Assembly (NCBI RefSeq): GCF_936916975.1
Contig: NZ_CAKZGO010000021.1
Location: 1-64,000, forward strand
Origin: an uncultured Dongia sp.
GTDB lineage: Bacteria; Pseudomonadota; Alphaproteobacteria; Dongiales; Dongiaceae
Direction: 5' to 3'
DNA length: 64,000 nt
Shown: piece by piece, positions 9,690-18,344 of the stretch
Position numbering within the stretch: position 1 is the stretch's first letter
How the letters are laid out: each line of letters opens with the position of its first letter
Notes under the pieces: generated by a model
Told to the model about the DNA's origin: nothing
The model's database searches: none
The model's input: only the letters and a program-made list of their open reading frames with translations
Position numbers and translations under genes: made by a program

Positions 9690-11060
9690 CTATTCCACTG
9701 ACGGGCCAGTACCGATGAACTTGTTGCGGACGTCGTCGTAATGCTCTTTGGGGTCATAGACGCCGACATTGAGGGCAAGATCCGTGGCCGTCAGGCGGCC
9801 GACGGCGGCCAGGACCTGATAGCGCGCCACCACCAGGGTGGTCTGTGCCTGGACTAGGCTAACCTTGGCATTGAGCGCCTCAAGCTCGGCATCAAGTACA
9901 TCGAGCACGGTACGGGCACCGACCTGCTGTTCCTGCTTAACACCGTCCAGGGCCACCTCGGTCGCGCGGACCTGTTCCTTGAAGGAATCGATTTGCGCCA
10001 AGGCGGTCTCGTAGGACTGCCAGGAATCGACGGCCGCCTGCTCGCCAGCACGGACGGCTTCGTCGATCTGGCGGCGGCTCTGCTGATAGAGCTGCTTCGA
10101 CCTGCGGACACGGGCATCGGGCGCGCCGGCCTGATAGAGCGGCACGCGCAGTACGCCGAGGATCTGGCCGGTATCGACCGACTGATCGTCGGAGCTTTGC
10201 TCTTCGTTGCGCGTCCAGGATCCTTCGATCGAAACGGTTGGCAGCAATTCGGAGAAGGCAACGTCGATATCGTCCTTGGCCGCGTCGGCTTCAAACTTCG
10301 CAAAGACGACGGACGGGGCATTCAAGGATTGTGCGACGGCTTCGTCCTTGTTGGCCGGCAGGTCGGGGGTCACTTCCGGCATCTTGAGGTCGGTCGGTTC
10401 CTCGCCGATCACCTGGCGATAGATCGCGATCGACGCGGTGAGGTTGCCTTCCGCGGCGATGCGGTCAGCGATGGCACCCTGCAAACGCGATTCCGCCTGC
10501 GCAACGTCGGTACGTGTTACTTCACCGGCATCGAAGCGATCGCGCGTCGCCTGTAGCTGCTGGGCGATAACGTTTTCGTTGTTGCGGTTGAGATCGAGCA
10601 CCGCACGGTCGCGCACTACCTGCATATAGGCCTGCACCGCCTGCAGCAGCACCTGTTGTTCGGAGTTGGCGAGATTGGCGCGGCCGGAGCGCACGCGGTT
10701 CTCAGCGGCCGAGGTCGCGGATACGGTTTCAAAACCGCTGAACACCGGCTGCGAGACGGTCACGCCGAAGGTGCGCGAATTGAGATTCTGGTCCAGCATC
10801 GTTGGCGTATTCTGTTCGATCCAGGTCTTGCCGCCTTCGGCCTGCCCCACAACGGTGGGACGCCAGCCACTCAAGGCCTCCGGTACCGCTTCATCGGTCG
10901 CGCGCAGCTGAGCACGTGCCGATTCCAGGGTTGGGTTGCCAGCATAGGCTTGCGCCAGCGCCTCGTTGAGGTCGACCGCCAATGCGGGCGTCACGAACGC
11001 GCCGCATAGCATGACTGCCAGCACAGCCGTTGCGGTATTTCCCAGATTTCGCCGCTTCAT
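9690..11060 (-). CDS. tolC: TolC family outer-membrane channel protein (pcm-linked)
   Basis: A protein of 456 residues with a signal peptide (cleavage near residue 28, after TPALA) and two outer-membrane efflux repeats: DLNEALAQAYAGNPTLESAR then a second half opening near QSLNAPSVVFAKFEADAA. Long coiled-coil helices and short beta strands such as FGVTVSQPVFSGFET are typical of the trimeric TolC tunnel. The ATG at 11060 has GAGG just upstream and was preferred to an in-frame TTG three codons earlier. It follows a rhodanese gene 51 bases upstream. This paralogue is linked to pcm, a common alphaproteobacterial arrangement, and is distinct from the secretion-operon TolC at 12652. Export of drugs or proteins is possible; the partner pump is unknown. 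Confidence 0.92.
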   Translation of the reverse strand: MKRRNLGNTATAVLAVMLCGAFVTPALAVDLNEALAQAYAGNPTLESARAQLRATDEAVPEALSGWRPTVVGQAEGGKTWIEQNTPTMLDQNLNSRTFGVTVSQPVFSGFETVSATSAAENRVRSGRANLANSEQQVLLQAVQAYMQVVRDRAVLDLNRNNENVIAQQLQATRDRFDAGEVTRTDVAQAESRLQGAIADRIAAEGNLTASIAIYRQVIGEEPTDLKMPEVTPDLPANKDEAVAQSLNAPSVVFAKFEADAAKDDIDVAFSELLPTVSIEGSWTRNEEQSSDDQSVDTGQILGVLRVPLYQAGAPDARVRRSKQLYQQSRRQIDEAVRAGEQAAVDSWQSYETALAQIDSFKEQVRATEVALDGVKQEQQVGARTVLDVLDAELEALNAKVSLVQAQTTLVVARYQVLAAVGRLTATDLALNVGVYDPKEHYDDVRNKFIGTGPSVE

Positions 11061-11111
11061 GATCCTCAACCGTCCCTTCTCAAACCAAAATACTTGCCGT
11101 CGTTTGCGCGG

Positions 11112-11444
11112 TCAGTATCGCGCCATGGTCGGATCGACCTCGCGCGCCCAGGCATCAATACCGCCCGACAGATTGACCGCATTCTCAAAGCCCTGCTGCC
11201 GCAGCCACAACGTAGCATTGTAACTGCGCATGCCATGATGACAGATCACCACCAGGGGCCTTTCCGTCGTCAGTTCGCCGCTGCGCTGAGGTAATTCTGC
11301 CATCGGAATCCCCTGGCTTTTGGCAATCTGACAGATTTCCTGTTCCCACGGTTCGCGCACATCGAGAAGGTCGAGTGCTGCACCTGCCGCGAGAAGATCG
11401 CGCAGCTGCGCTACGTCGATCTGAATTGCACCACCCTCCACCAT
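11112..11444 (-). CDS. Rhodanese-like domain protein
   Basis: A single-domain rhodanese of 110 residues. The fold signatures are LDLLDVREPWEQEIC near the N-terminus and VICHHGMRSYNATLWLRQQG in the active-site loop, with Cys68 as the predicted sulfur-carrying residue, then FENAVNLSGGIDAWA near the end. The intact loop suggests sulfurtransferase activity toward thiosulfate or another sulfur donor. The start codon overlaps the stop of pcm (ATGA, 11442-11446), so the two are translationally coupled. The position between pcm and tolC is a recurring arrangement, but its functional meaning is unknown. Confidence 0.9.
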   Translation of the reverse strand: MVEGGAIQIDVAQLRDLLAAGAALDLLDVREPWEQEICQIAKSQGIPMAELPQRSGELTTERPLVVICHHGMRSYNATLWLRQQGFENAVNLSGGIDAWAREVDPTMARY

Positions 11445-12124
11445 CAGAACGCAAACACCTGTGCACGCGCAAAACCGGGCAGCAGCGCCGTATTGGCGTC
11501 GAACAAGACGCGCGTGGCGCCAGACTTGGCCACCAGTACGGCGCGACCGACACCACCCTGGAGATCGCGTTGTACAGTAACGAGCTTGCCGTCGCTCTTG
11601 AGCTGGTCCGTGAGGCTGGCCGGAATTTCCTCGACCGCGCCTTCGACGATGATCGCGTCATAGGGAGCGCCGGTGACGTAGCCATCCTGCAGCGCACCCA
11701 CGACGACCGTCACAGGCAGATTTCCGCCCAGGCCTGCAAGGACCGCGCGGGCGGCGCCGGCAAGGCCCGCATCGCTTTCCAGCGCCGTCACAGCGGCGCC
11801 AAGCTGCGAAACAAGTGCAGCGCCGTAACCGGTATTGGCACCGATCACCAACACCTTATCCCCATCCTTCACGTGCAGCGCTTGCACGAGGCGGGCGAGC
11901 ACCATCGGCTCCATCATAAAGCGGCCGCCGCCAAGCGGCAGATCGTCGTCGATATAGGCGCGCGCCTGCTGCGCGCCCAATGCGAATTGCTCACGCGGCA
12001 GATCGACAAGGGCGGCGATCAGACGTTCGTCGGTAACCTTGTTGGTACGGATCTGGCCGTCGACCATGAAGCGCCGGGCAGCCGCATAATCCTTGGCGCC
12101 CGAATTCGTTGCTGCCGTCGCCAT
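11444..12124 (-). CDS. pcm: Protein-L-isoaspartate O-methyltransferase family protein
   Basis: A protein of 226 residues resembling PCMT enzymes, which methylate damaged isoaspartyl residues using S-adenosylmethionine. The PCMT landmarks are DLPREQF, then RAYIDDDLPLGGGRFMMEP, the SAM-binding strand VLVIGANTGYGAALV and YDAIIVEGAVEEIPASL. Two features are unusual. The SAM loop reads GANTGYG rather than GTGSGYQ. The GQTISQP stretch that holds the catalytic Ser/Thr in classical enzymes is replaced by GGRFMMEP. It may therefore act on another substrate or be inactive; this pcm-like form coupled to tolC is widespread in alphaproteobacteria. First gene of the pcm-rhodanese-tolC group. Confidence 0.88.
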   Translation of the reverse strand: MATAATNSGAKDYAAARRFMVDGQIRTNKVTDERLIAALVDLPREQFALGAQQARAYIDDDLPLGGGRFMMEPMVLARLVQALHVKDGDKVLVIGANTGYGAALVSQLGAAVTALESDAGLAGAARAVLAGLGGNLPVTVVVGALQDGYVTGAPYDAIIVEGAVEEIPASLTDQLKSDGKLVTVQRDLQGGVGRAVLVAKSGATRVLFDANTALLPGFARAQVFAF

Positions 12125-12429
12125 CTTCTACCTTCTAGCCCTTGGTGTAACGTCGTTGGAATGGTCGACTCTCGCCACCGACCACATGGTCAGTTTTATA
12201 GCCGCATTGCCGCAATGCGACAAGGAGTGCCGCAGCCCGGGCGATCCCATGGCGTCAATGCGGAGGTTGCAAATCAATGCGTCAAAACAGCGGGATGCCG
12301 GGCAATTCTTTACCACTTTCCGGGCATTTCCCACACTTGACCCTGGCCCGCTCCAGGCTCTATACGTGCGCTCGCCTTTTGGCGCGCCGGATTCAGGGGT
12401 TATCGCCCATGATTTCAGGCGTGCCCGCA
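12125..12429. other. Intergenic region between pcm and tRNA-Cys
   Basis: I see no gene here. The left end should hold the leftward pcm promoter. The right end holds a plausible rightward promoter for tRNA-Cys, listed separately. The small open frames that cross this region have no coding character. Confidence 0.6.
12337..12366 (+). promoter_or_regulatory. Candidate sigma-70 promoter of tRNA-Cys
   Basis: TTGACC at 12337-12342 and TATACG at 12361-12366, separated by 18 bases. Transcription would begin near 12374, about 56 bases before the mature tRNA. The match to the consensus is good in the -35 box and fair in the -10 box. Prediction only. Confidence 0.5.
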
Positions 12430-12503
12430 GGCCCGGTGGCAGAGTGGCCATGCAGAGGACTGCAAATCCTCGTACGTCGGTTCGATTCCGGCCCGGGCCT
12501 CCA
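12430..12503 (+). tRNA. tRNA-Cys (anticodon GCA), CCA encoded
   Basis: The cloverleaf can be folded by hand. The acceptor stem pairs GGCCCGG (12430-12436) with CCGGGCC (12493-12499). The anticodon stem is GAGGA/TCCTC around the loop CTGCAAA, with anticodon GCA at 12462-12464. The T stem is GTCGG/CCGGC around TTCGATT. T12500 is the discriminator base and CCA at 12501-12503 is encoded. It is a single-copy tRNA gene between oppositely oriented genes, with an imperfect palindrome just downstream. Confidence 0.97.
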
Positions 12504-12534
12504 AATCCCTTCAGCAGCACAGACACTGTCTTCT

Positions 12535-12575
12535 TCGTCATTCCCGAACTTGACCCCGGGGATCGGGGATTACGA
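12535..12575. repeat. Imperfect palindrome, REP-like fragment after tRNA-Cys
   Basis: The arms TCGTCATTCCCGA (12535-12547) and TCGGGGATTACGA (12563-12575) pair at 11 of 13 positions. The text resembles the intergenic palindromes with CGTCATTCCCG and CCCGGG cores that are scattered through many alphaproteobacterial genomes, and part of it recurs at 42371-42471. It could also end tRNA-Cys transcription. Confidence 0.5.
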
Positions 12576-12591
12576 CAACCCGCCATAAACC

Positions 12592-12622
12592 AAAAACCCC
12601 GCAGCTTGCGCCGCGGGGTTTT
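12592..12622. terminator. Bidirectional intrinsic terminator
   Basis: AAAACCCCGC at 12593-12602 and GCGGGGTTTT at 12613-12622 form a 10-base inverted repeat with a loop of about 10 bases. There is an A tract on one side and a T tract on the other. It can stop the leftward secretion operon after its last gene and also rightward transcription from tRNA-Cys. Confidence 0.8.
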
Positions 12623-12651
12623 CGACAGGCCAGACGCTGGAAGCGCCCAGC

Positions 12652-14040
12652 TTACTCGGTGTAGGTGACTTCCGCCGGCGTGGCTTCGGTCGGCATATCG
12701 GCACCGACATACTGCACCAGCTCACCCTGAGCGGCGATGATGCGGTAGTTGGCGAAGGTTTCGAAGACGCGCGCCGAGACCAGATCGTCCTTGGAGAGGA
12801 ACAGGTCATTGGCGGCATCGAGCAAATCGAGCAGGCCGCGCTGGCCGATGTCGAACTGCTGCTGATAGACGTCCTTGGTCTGCTGGTTGGCATCGACCTG
12901 CTTTTCGAGGTTGGCGATGCTTTCCTGCTGGGTCTGACGATCGGCCCAGGAGACGCGCACGTCTTCCTCAACCACACGCTCTTGCTGGCGGAGCTGTTCC
13001 AACTGCTCGTTGATATGCTCCTTGAACTCCTTCGAGCGGGCGATGTCTGCGCCGCCGCGATAGAGATTGTACTGGATGTTGACCAGTGCCGCTGCGTTAT
13101 AGGTGTTGTCTTCGCGGCCATTGGCATGCTGGCTGGTGTTGCCGGTCAGCTGCAATTCAACCTGTGGCCAAAAGATGGCTTCCTCGACGTCCAGTTCGGA
13201 TTCAGCAACCTGGATGTCGTGCTTCTCAAGCAGGACTTTCGGGTTGACCTGCAGTCCGCGGGCGACCGACTGTTCGACATCTGCCGGGATCGGCAGCTCT
13301 GCACCGGTGGTAACCGGTTCGAGATCCTGCGCCGGCTGGCCGATGACACGCTGGAAAGTGGCCTGCGCATTGCGCAGATCGCCCTGGATCTGGATCAGGC
13401 TGGAGCGTGCGGTCGCGAGACGAGCTTCGGCCTGACGGACGTCGGCAATGTTGCCGCCGCCGAGTTCGGCGCGCTTCTGCACCAAGCCGAGGATTTCCTC
13501 GTGGGCGCGGACGTTGTCTTCGGCGTTGACGACGCGGTCGGTGTGGCGAATGACGTCGAGATAGATTTCGACGGCATCAAGCGACTGCACCTGGGCTTCG
13601 TCCTGGATGCGCTCGGCCTGCGACTTGATGCGGCCGATCTGGCGTTCGACTTCGCTGTCGATCCGGCCGCCGTCGAAGATCGGCTGCTGGAGGCTGATCT
13701 GGGCGTTCTGCGTGAACAGCACACGGCCCTGGTCATGCTCGCCCTGGTTCAACGTGGCGTCGGGATGATCGACACCACCGTTTTCCGAGAATTCCGGGCC
13801 CATGTTGAATTCGGCATCGATCTGCGGCAGGTAAGCGCCGCGCGCCTGACGGAGTTCATGATCGATCGAGCGGCGGTTCTTCACCTGCTCGCCCACTGTC
13901 GGATTGGTCGTCACAACCAGCTGGATCGCTTCCTTGAGCGACATGGCCTGTGCGCCATTCATACCAACGCCGAAAGTCGTACCGACCACTGCGCCCAACA
14001 GCAGCGCCTTCGTGATGCGCGTCCGTGTAACTTCACTCAT
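12652..14040 (-). CDS. TolC family outer-membrane protein of the type I secretion system
   Basis: A protein of 462 residues starting at MSEVTRTRITKALLLG, which has a GGGGG ribosome site. The signal peptide ends near residue 32 (GAQA). Two TolC repeats follow: SLKEAIQLVVTTNPTVGEQV opening the first, and ARGLQVNPKVLLEKHDIQVA opening the second. The segment QISLQQPIFDGGRIDSEV is a membrane beta strand, and QRGLLDLLDAANDLFLSKDD near the C-terminus is characteristic of type I secretion TolC (LapE/AggA-type) proteins. It is the last gene of the ABC-HlyD-TolC operon and should form the outer-membrane exit duct for the adhesins. Confidence 0.93.
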   Translation of the reverse strand: MSEVTRTRITKALLLGAVVGTTFGVGMNGAQAMSLKEAIQLVVTTNPTVGEQVKNRRSIDHELRQARGAYLPQIDAEFNMGPEFSENGGVDHPDATLNQGEHDQGRVLFTQNAQISLQQPIFDGGRIDSEVERQIGRIKSQAERIQDEAQVQSLDAVEIYLDVIRHTDRVVNAEDNVRAHEEILGLVQKRAELGGGNIADVRQAEARLATARSSLIQIQGDLRNAQATFQRVIGQPAQDLEPVTTGAELPIPADVEQSVARGLQVNPKVLLEKHDIQVAESELDVEEAIFWPQVELQLTGNTSQHANGREDNTYNAAALVNIQYNLYRGGADIARSKEFKEHINEQLEQLRQQERVVEEDVRVSWADRQTQQESIANLEKQVDANQQTKDVYQQQFDIGQRGLLDLLDAANDLFLSKDDLVSARVFETFANYRIIAAQGELVQYVGADMPTEATPAEVTYTE

Positions 14041-14189
14041 GTTCGCTACCCCCAAAGCTGACCCCGGTTTTACGAATGTCTCTCGATTCGCACCCCAGGG
14101 AGACAACGTGTTGACTCATTAATCTTATTTTAAGGCAATTCCACTTGATGCTTCTACCTGATTTACCCTTTTGATGCAGCAACTTTTTC

Positions 14190-15518
14190 TCATCGTTCGG
14201 TGAGTGCCTGCTCACGCGCTTTCAGGATCGGCTTCAGCAAATACTCTAGGACTGTTTTCTTACCTGTCAGGATGTCCACCGACGCAGTCATACCCGGAAT
14301 AATAGGCAGATCCTGGCCTTCCTTGCCAATAAGAACATTCTGCGTCGTCCGCAATCGCACGCGGAAATACAACTCTTTCTTCTCATTTTCGATGGCGTCG
14401 GCGCTGATGTCCTCGACTGTGCCGTCGAGCCCGCCATAAATCGAGAAGTCATAGGCGGTGATTTTCACCTTGGCCGGCTGGCCCGGGGCGATAAAACCGC
14501 GGTCCTGGGGGCGGATATTGGCCTCGATCAGCAGGTTGTCTTCGATCGGGACGATTTCCATGATGTCCTGGGCCGGTTGGATGACGCCGCCGATGGTGCG
14601 AATCTTGATGTCCTTGACGGTGCCCTTGACCGGCGAGAGGACTTCGGTCCTGCGCACCTTGGCGCCGGCGTCGCGCATCGATTCTGTTACCGTCGAGAGA
14701 TCGGTCTGGTGCTTGGAGATCTCCTGCGCCGCCTGGGCACGGTAGGTCTGCACAGCCTCTGCCATCTTGGATTGGGAGGCCTGCAAGGCGGCCTGGGCCG
14801 CTGGTCGCTCGGCGCTGGCGTTCTCGATATCGGCTTGGAACTGCTGCACTTGCTGTTCGCCTTCCAGCACCTCGTTCTCTCCGGCGCCGCCGGCAGCGCG
14901 CAGCTTGATAAGGTTGTTAAGGCGCTTCTGCGCGGTGCCGATCAGGCTGCGGGCGGATTTGATCTTGGTATCGATCGCCCGGACTTCCTGCTGGCGTTGC
15001 GCCACTTCGTCATTAAGCGTCGCCTGCTGCGAGCGCAGCTGCGCGGCGCGCACCACGAACTGGCCTTTTTCGGCGGCAACCTTCTCAGGGTATTTTGCGA
15101 CCAGATCGGCCGGAAACGGAATCTCGTCGGCTGATTTGACGCCGTCGATTTCCGCCTGCAGACGGGCGATCGCGGCCTGGGCGATGTAGAAGCGCTGGGT
15201 CAGTTCGGCAAGGCTCGCCACGGCGGTGTCGTTGCGGATGATCAGGATCGGCTGGCCCTTCTCCACCGTCTGGCCATCGCGGACCTTCATTTCCTCGAGA
15301 ATGCCGCCGTCGAGGCTCTGGATGACCTGGGTCTGGCTGGATGGCACCACCTTCGCTTCACCGCGGGTGATGACGTCGAGCACGGCATAGTTCGACCAGA
15401 CCAGAAACACCACGGCGACGATGAAAATGGCCGCCAGCAGCAGATGCCCGAACAGGCGCGTGCCTTCCTTTTCGGACGTAGCCGGATCGATCCAGAGATC
15501 TTTGTTGGTAATCGACAT
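14190..15518 (-). CDS. HlyD family periplasmic adaptor of the type I secretion system
   Basis: A protein of 442 residues. The single inner-membrane helix lies at about 25-43 (HLLLAAIFIVAVVFLVW). A lipoyl/barrel-sandwich half-domain follows (SLDGGILEEMKVRDGQTVEK), then a long coiled coil at about 95-290. The second half-domain is VLSPVKGTVKDIKIRTIGGV, with QDIMEIVPIEDNLLIEANIR after it, a strong HlyD/LapC/PrtE signature. It links the ABC transporter to TolC across the periplasm. The gene begins seven bases after the ABC transporter gene ends, so they are co-transcribed. Confidence 0.94.
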   Translation of the reverse strand: MSITNKDLWIDPATSEKEGTRLFGHLLLAAIFIVAVVFLVWSNYAVLDVITRGEAKVVPSSQTQVIQSLDGGILEEMKVRDGQTVEKGQPILIIRNDTAVASLAELTQRFYIAQAAIARLQAEIDGVKSADEIPFPADLVAKYPEKVAAEKGQFVVRAAQLRSQQATLNDEVAQRQQEVRAIDTKIKSARSLIGTAQKRLNNLIKLRAAGGAGENEVLEGEQQVQQFQADIENASAERPAAQAALQASQSKMAEAVQTYRAQAAQEISKHQTDLSTVTESMRDAGAKVRRTEVLSPVKGTVKDIKIRTIGGVIQPAQDIMEIVPIEDNLLIEANIRPQDRGFIAPGQPAKVKITAYDFSIYGGLDGTVEDISADAIENEKKELYFRVRLRTTQNVLIGKEGQDLPIIPGMTASVDILTGKKTVLEYLLKPILKAREQALTER

Positions 15519-15525
15519 TTATGCT

Positions 15526-18039
15526 TCAGCCTTCATTGGCGCGGATGCGCCCCTTCATGAGCGCGTCGAGCACGCCCGCCTTCGGTCCGTCGGCCACAAC
15601 CTTGCCGCGATCGAGCACGATCAGACGGTCGACCAGCGACAACATCGAATTGCGATGGGTCACCAGCAACATGGTCTTTCCATGGGCGATCTCACCAAGC
15701 CGGCTCTTGAACGCATTCTCGGTCGAGTTGTCCATCGAGCTGGTGGGCTCGTCGAGGAGGAGGATCGGCGGGTTGAGCAGCATCGCGCGGGCGACCGCCA
15801 CCGACTGGCGCTGGCCGCCGGAGAGATAGCGCCCGTTCTCGCCCACCGGCATGTCGTAGCCGGACGGATGCTGGCGCACGAACTGGTCGACACCGGCCAG
15901 GGTCGCAGCGCGAATGACCGAGTCTTCGTCGACGTAAGGCGCACCCAGCGTGATGTTGTCCTTGACCGAGCCGAAGAAGAGATGCGGGTCCTGCAACACG
16001 CAACCGACGCTCTGGCGCAGATCCGTGGGATCGAGCTGGCGGATGTCGACGCCATCGACCAGCACAGCGCCTTCCGTGGGTTCAAAGAGACCGAGCACCA
16101 GGCGCTCGATCGTTGTCTTGCCGGACCCGATGCGGCCGACGATGCCGACCCGTTCGCCCGGCTGGATGCGGAACGACACGCCGTCAAGGGCTGCCACCTG
16201 GGCGTTCGGGTATTTGAACTGGACGTTGCGGAACTCGATGGCACCTTCAATCATCGGCCGGCGCAGGAACACCTTGCCCAATGGCCGCTCGATGGGCAGC
16301 GCCATCATGCGGTTGAGGCCCTGCAGCGAGGTCCACGACTGGTGGAAGCGGACAATGAGGCCGGCGATCTGGCCCAAGGGCGCCATGGCGCGACTGGTCA
16401 GCATCGAGGCCGCGACCATCGCACCGGTCGTAAGCGCCGGCTCGTTCGAGGCCGGGTCATGGTTGAAGATCTTGTAGCAGGCCACCAGGATGACGCCGGC
16501 AAAGGCGAGGTTTGAGGACATCATCACGAAGTTGACCGCGATGGTCGACCAGAAGCGCGACGTCTTGGCCGATTCCGATGACGCCGCGACATAACCGTCC
16601 CAGTCGCGTTGCATCTGCCCTTCGGCGGAGGTCGCCTTGATCATGTCGAGGCCGTTGATGGCTTCGACCAGGGTCGCATGCTTTTGCGCACTTTCGCGGT
16701 AGGAGCGCTCGACCGCGCGCTTCATCGGGAACTGCACCAGGATGCTGACCAGTATGACGATCGGGATCAGCACCGCCGGCACGATCGCCACTTCACCCGC
16801 GATCACATAAACGATGATCAGGAAGATAAAGACGAACGGCAAATCGATGATGGCGGAGAGCGTCGCCGAGGTGAAGAAGTCGCGCAGACTCTCATAGGAT
16901 TGGATGTTGCTGGCAAAGGCGCCGGCAGATTGCGGGCCTGCGGCCATGCGGATCGAGAGCATCTGCTGGAACAAGGCGGACGAGACCTTGCGGTCAAGCG
17001 TCTTGCCCGCCATGTCGAGGAAATAGGCACGCAACGTGCGCAGGATGAAGTCGAAGCCGAACACCAGCAGCACGCCGGCGGCCAGCATCATCAGTGTCTC
17101 TTCGGCCTTGTTGGGCACGACGCGGTCATAGACCTGCATCGAGAACAGCGAGGTGCCGATGGTGAAGAAGTTGATCAACAGGGCCGCCACCACGACCTCG
17201 AGATAGACCGGGGTGAAGCGCAGCACATTGGCCCAGAACCAGTTGCGGCCCTTGGCCTCGGTCATGTCGGAGGAACGGGTATCGAGGCGGATCTTGGGCC
17301 GCACCACCAGCATCTGCCCGGTGTAGAGTTCGGTCAGCGTCGACAGCGCCATGCTGTGCGAGCCGTCCATGGTGTCGGGCGTCGCCACGTCGACCTTGCC
17401 GTCGCGCGGGACGGACAGCAGCACGCAAGCCTTGCGATCCTTCAACAGGAGGACCGCCGGCAGGGTCATGGTATCGACCTTGTCGAGCTTCTTCCTGATC
17501 TTGTTTGCGGAGAGACCGACCCGGTCGGCGGCGCGCAGGAACAGATCCGGCGTCAGCCCTTCATCGGAGATCGGCAAGCCATGGGCGATGGCCGCCGGCG
17601 AGCGCGGGTTGGAAAAGATGCGCGTCAGGATGACGAGGCAGGAGAGCAGCGGATCTTCGCGCATCGCCGGGCCGGAATATTCCGCCGGCGGACCAGCAGG
17701 TGCTGCAGTCGCGACCGGATTCATGTTCATCTTCATGCCGGCAGGTAAACCACCCGGGAGACCACCGGGGGGGACGGCGCCGGCGGGTGTACCGCTCGGC
17801 GGCACGGGACCCTTGGGGCCACCGGCACCAGGCGCTCCGGCCGCTGGAGCGGCGGCAGCCGGCGCGTTGCCGGGCGCTGCGCTCGTAGAACTGGTATTGG
17901 GTGCCGGCGCAGCCGTCGGCGAAATGGGGGCAGATGGCGCCACATTGGGCGCTGGCGGCTTCACACCCGAAGGCGTGGCGGCGGCGGAAGTGCTGGCGGG
18001 ACTAGCGCCGGGCTTACCGGCGATGGGGCTCGATGACAT
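15526..18039 (-). CDS. Type I secretion ABC transporter, LapB-like, with long Pro/Ala-rich N-terminus
   Basis: An inner-membrane ATPase of 837 residues that energises export of the RTX adhesins. Residues 1-125 are proline, alanine and glycine rich and unlike other family members. Residues about 128-255 form a C39-peptidase-like domain that lacks the catalytic Cys (LLSCLVILTRIFSNPRSPAA is not an active motif), as in LapB. The transmembrane domain spans about 270-540. The ATPase domain has Walker A GRIGSGKTT at about 635, the signature LSGGQRQ, Walker B ILLLDEPTSSMD and a switch His in LVTHRNS. A degenerate C39 domain usually binds the substrate rather than cutting it. First gene of the secretion operon. 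Confidence 0.95.
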   Translation of the reverse strand: MSSSPIAGKPGASPASTSAAATPSGVKPPAPNVAPSAPISPTAAPAPNTSSTSAAPGNAPAAAAPAAGAPGAGGPKGPVPPSGTPAGAVPPGGLPGGLPAGMKMNMNPVATAAPAGPPAEYSGPAMREDPLLSCLVILTRIFSNPRSPAAIAHGLPISDEGLTPDLFLRAADRVGLSANKIRKKLDKVDTMTLPAVLLLKDRKACVLLSVPRDGKVDVATPDTMDGSHSMALSTLTELYTGQMLVVRPKIRLDTRSSDMTEAKGRNWFWANVLRFTPVYLEVVVAALLINFFTIGTSLFSMQVYDRVVPNKAEETLMMLAAGVLLVFGFDFILRTLRAYFLDMAGKTLDRKVSSALFQQMLSIRMAAGPQSAGAFASNIQSYESLRDFFTSATLSAIIDLPFVFIFLIIVYVIAGEVAIVPAVLIPIVILVSILVQFPMKRAVERSYRESAQKHATLVEAINGLDMIKATSAEGQMQRDWDGYVAASSESAKTSRFWSTIAVNFVMMSSNLAFAGVILVACYKIFNHDPASNEPALTTGAMVAASMLTSRAMAPLGQIAGLIVRFHQSWTSLQGLNRMMALPIERPLGKVFLRRPMIEGAIEFRNVQFKYPNAQVAALDGVSFRIQPGERVGIVGRIGSGKTTIERLVLGLFEPTEGAVLVDGVDIRQLDPTDLRQSVGCVLQDPHLFFGSVKDNITLGAPYVDEDSVIRAATLAGVDQFVRQHPSGYDMPVGENGRYLSGGQRQSVAVARAMLLNPPILLLDEPTSSMDNSTENAFKSRLGEIAHGKTMLLVTHRNSMLSLVDRLIVLDRGKVVADGPKAGVLDALMKGRIRANEG

Positions 18040-18344
18040 CAGCTGAAGTCCAATTCTTTCAGGCCGTTCCGGGCGCCTTTTATCATATTTTTTTGGCGCC
18101 GTAAGGCGGTCCTATGTGACGGATGACACGTATCGGAGAAAAAATGAAAGGGCCTCACGAGAGGCGGAAACAATACCTGCTGCACTGCACCAAAGCGGGC
18201 ATTTCCGCCATTCTTCGATCCCGACAAGCAAGCCCCCTCCCCTCGCCGTACACACGCAAGTTCAAGAACTTAAGCTGATTTGGTTAACGGGGGGTTTCAG
18301 CGCCTCAGACTCCCGGCCGAATCTCCCAGCAGAATCATGGCCTG
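18040..18344. other. Intergenic region upstream of the secretion operon
   Basis: No gene seen. It should carry the leftward promoter of the ABC-HlyD-TolC operon, because the methyltransferase gene ends at its right edge. It contains a 14-base palindrome listed separately. I see no clear intrinsic terminator for the methyltransferase gene. Confidence 0.5.
18258..18271. promoter_or_regulatory. Palindrome, candidate operator of the secretion operon
   Basis: AAGTTC and GAACTT (18258-18263 and 18266-18271) form a perfect inverted repeat with a two-base centre, about 220 bases before the ABC transporter start. It has the size of a dimeric regulator site. No regulator is assigned. Confidence 0.3.
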
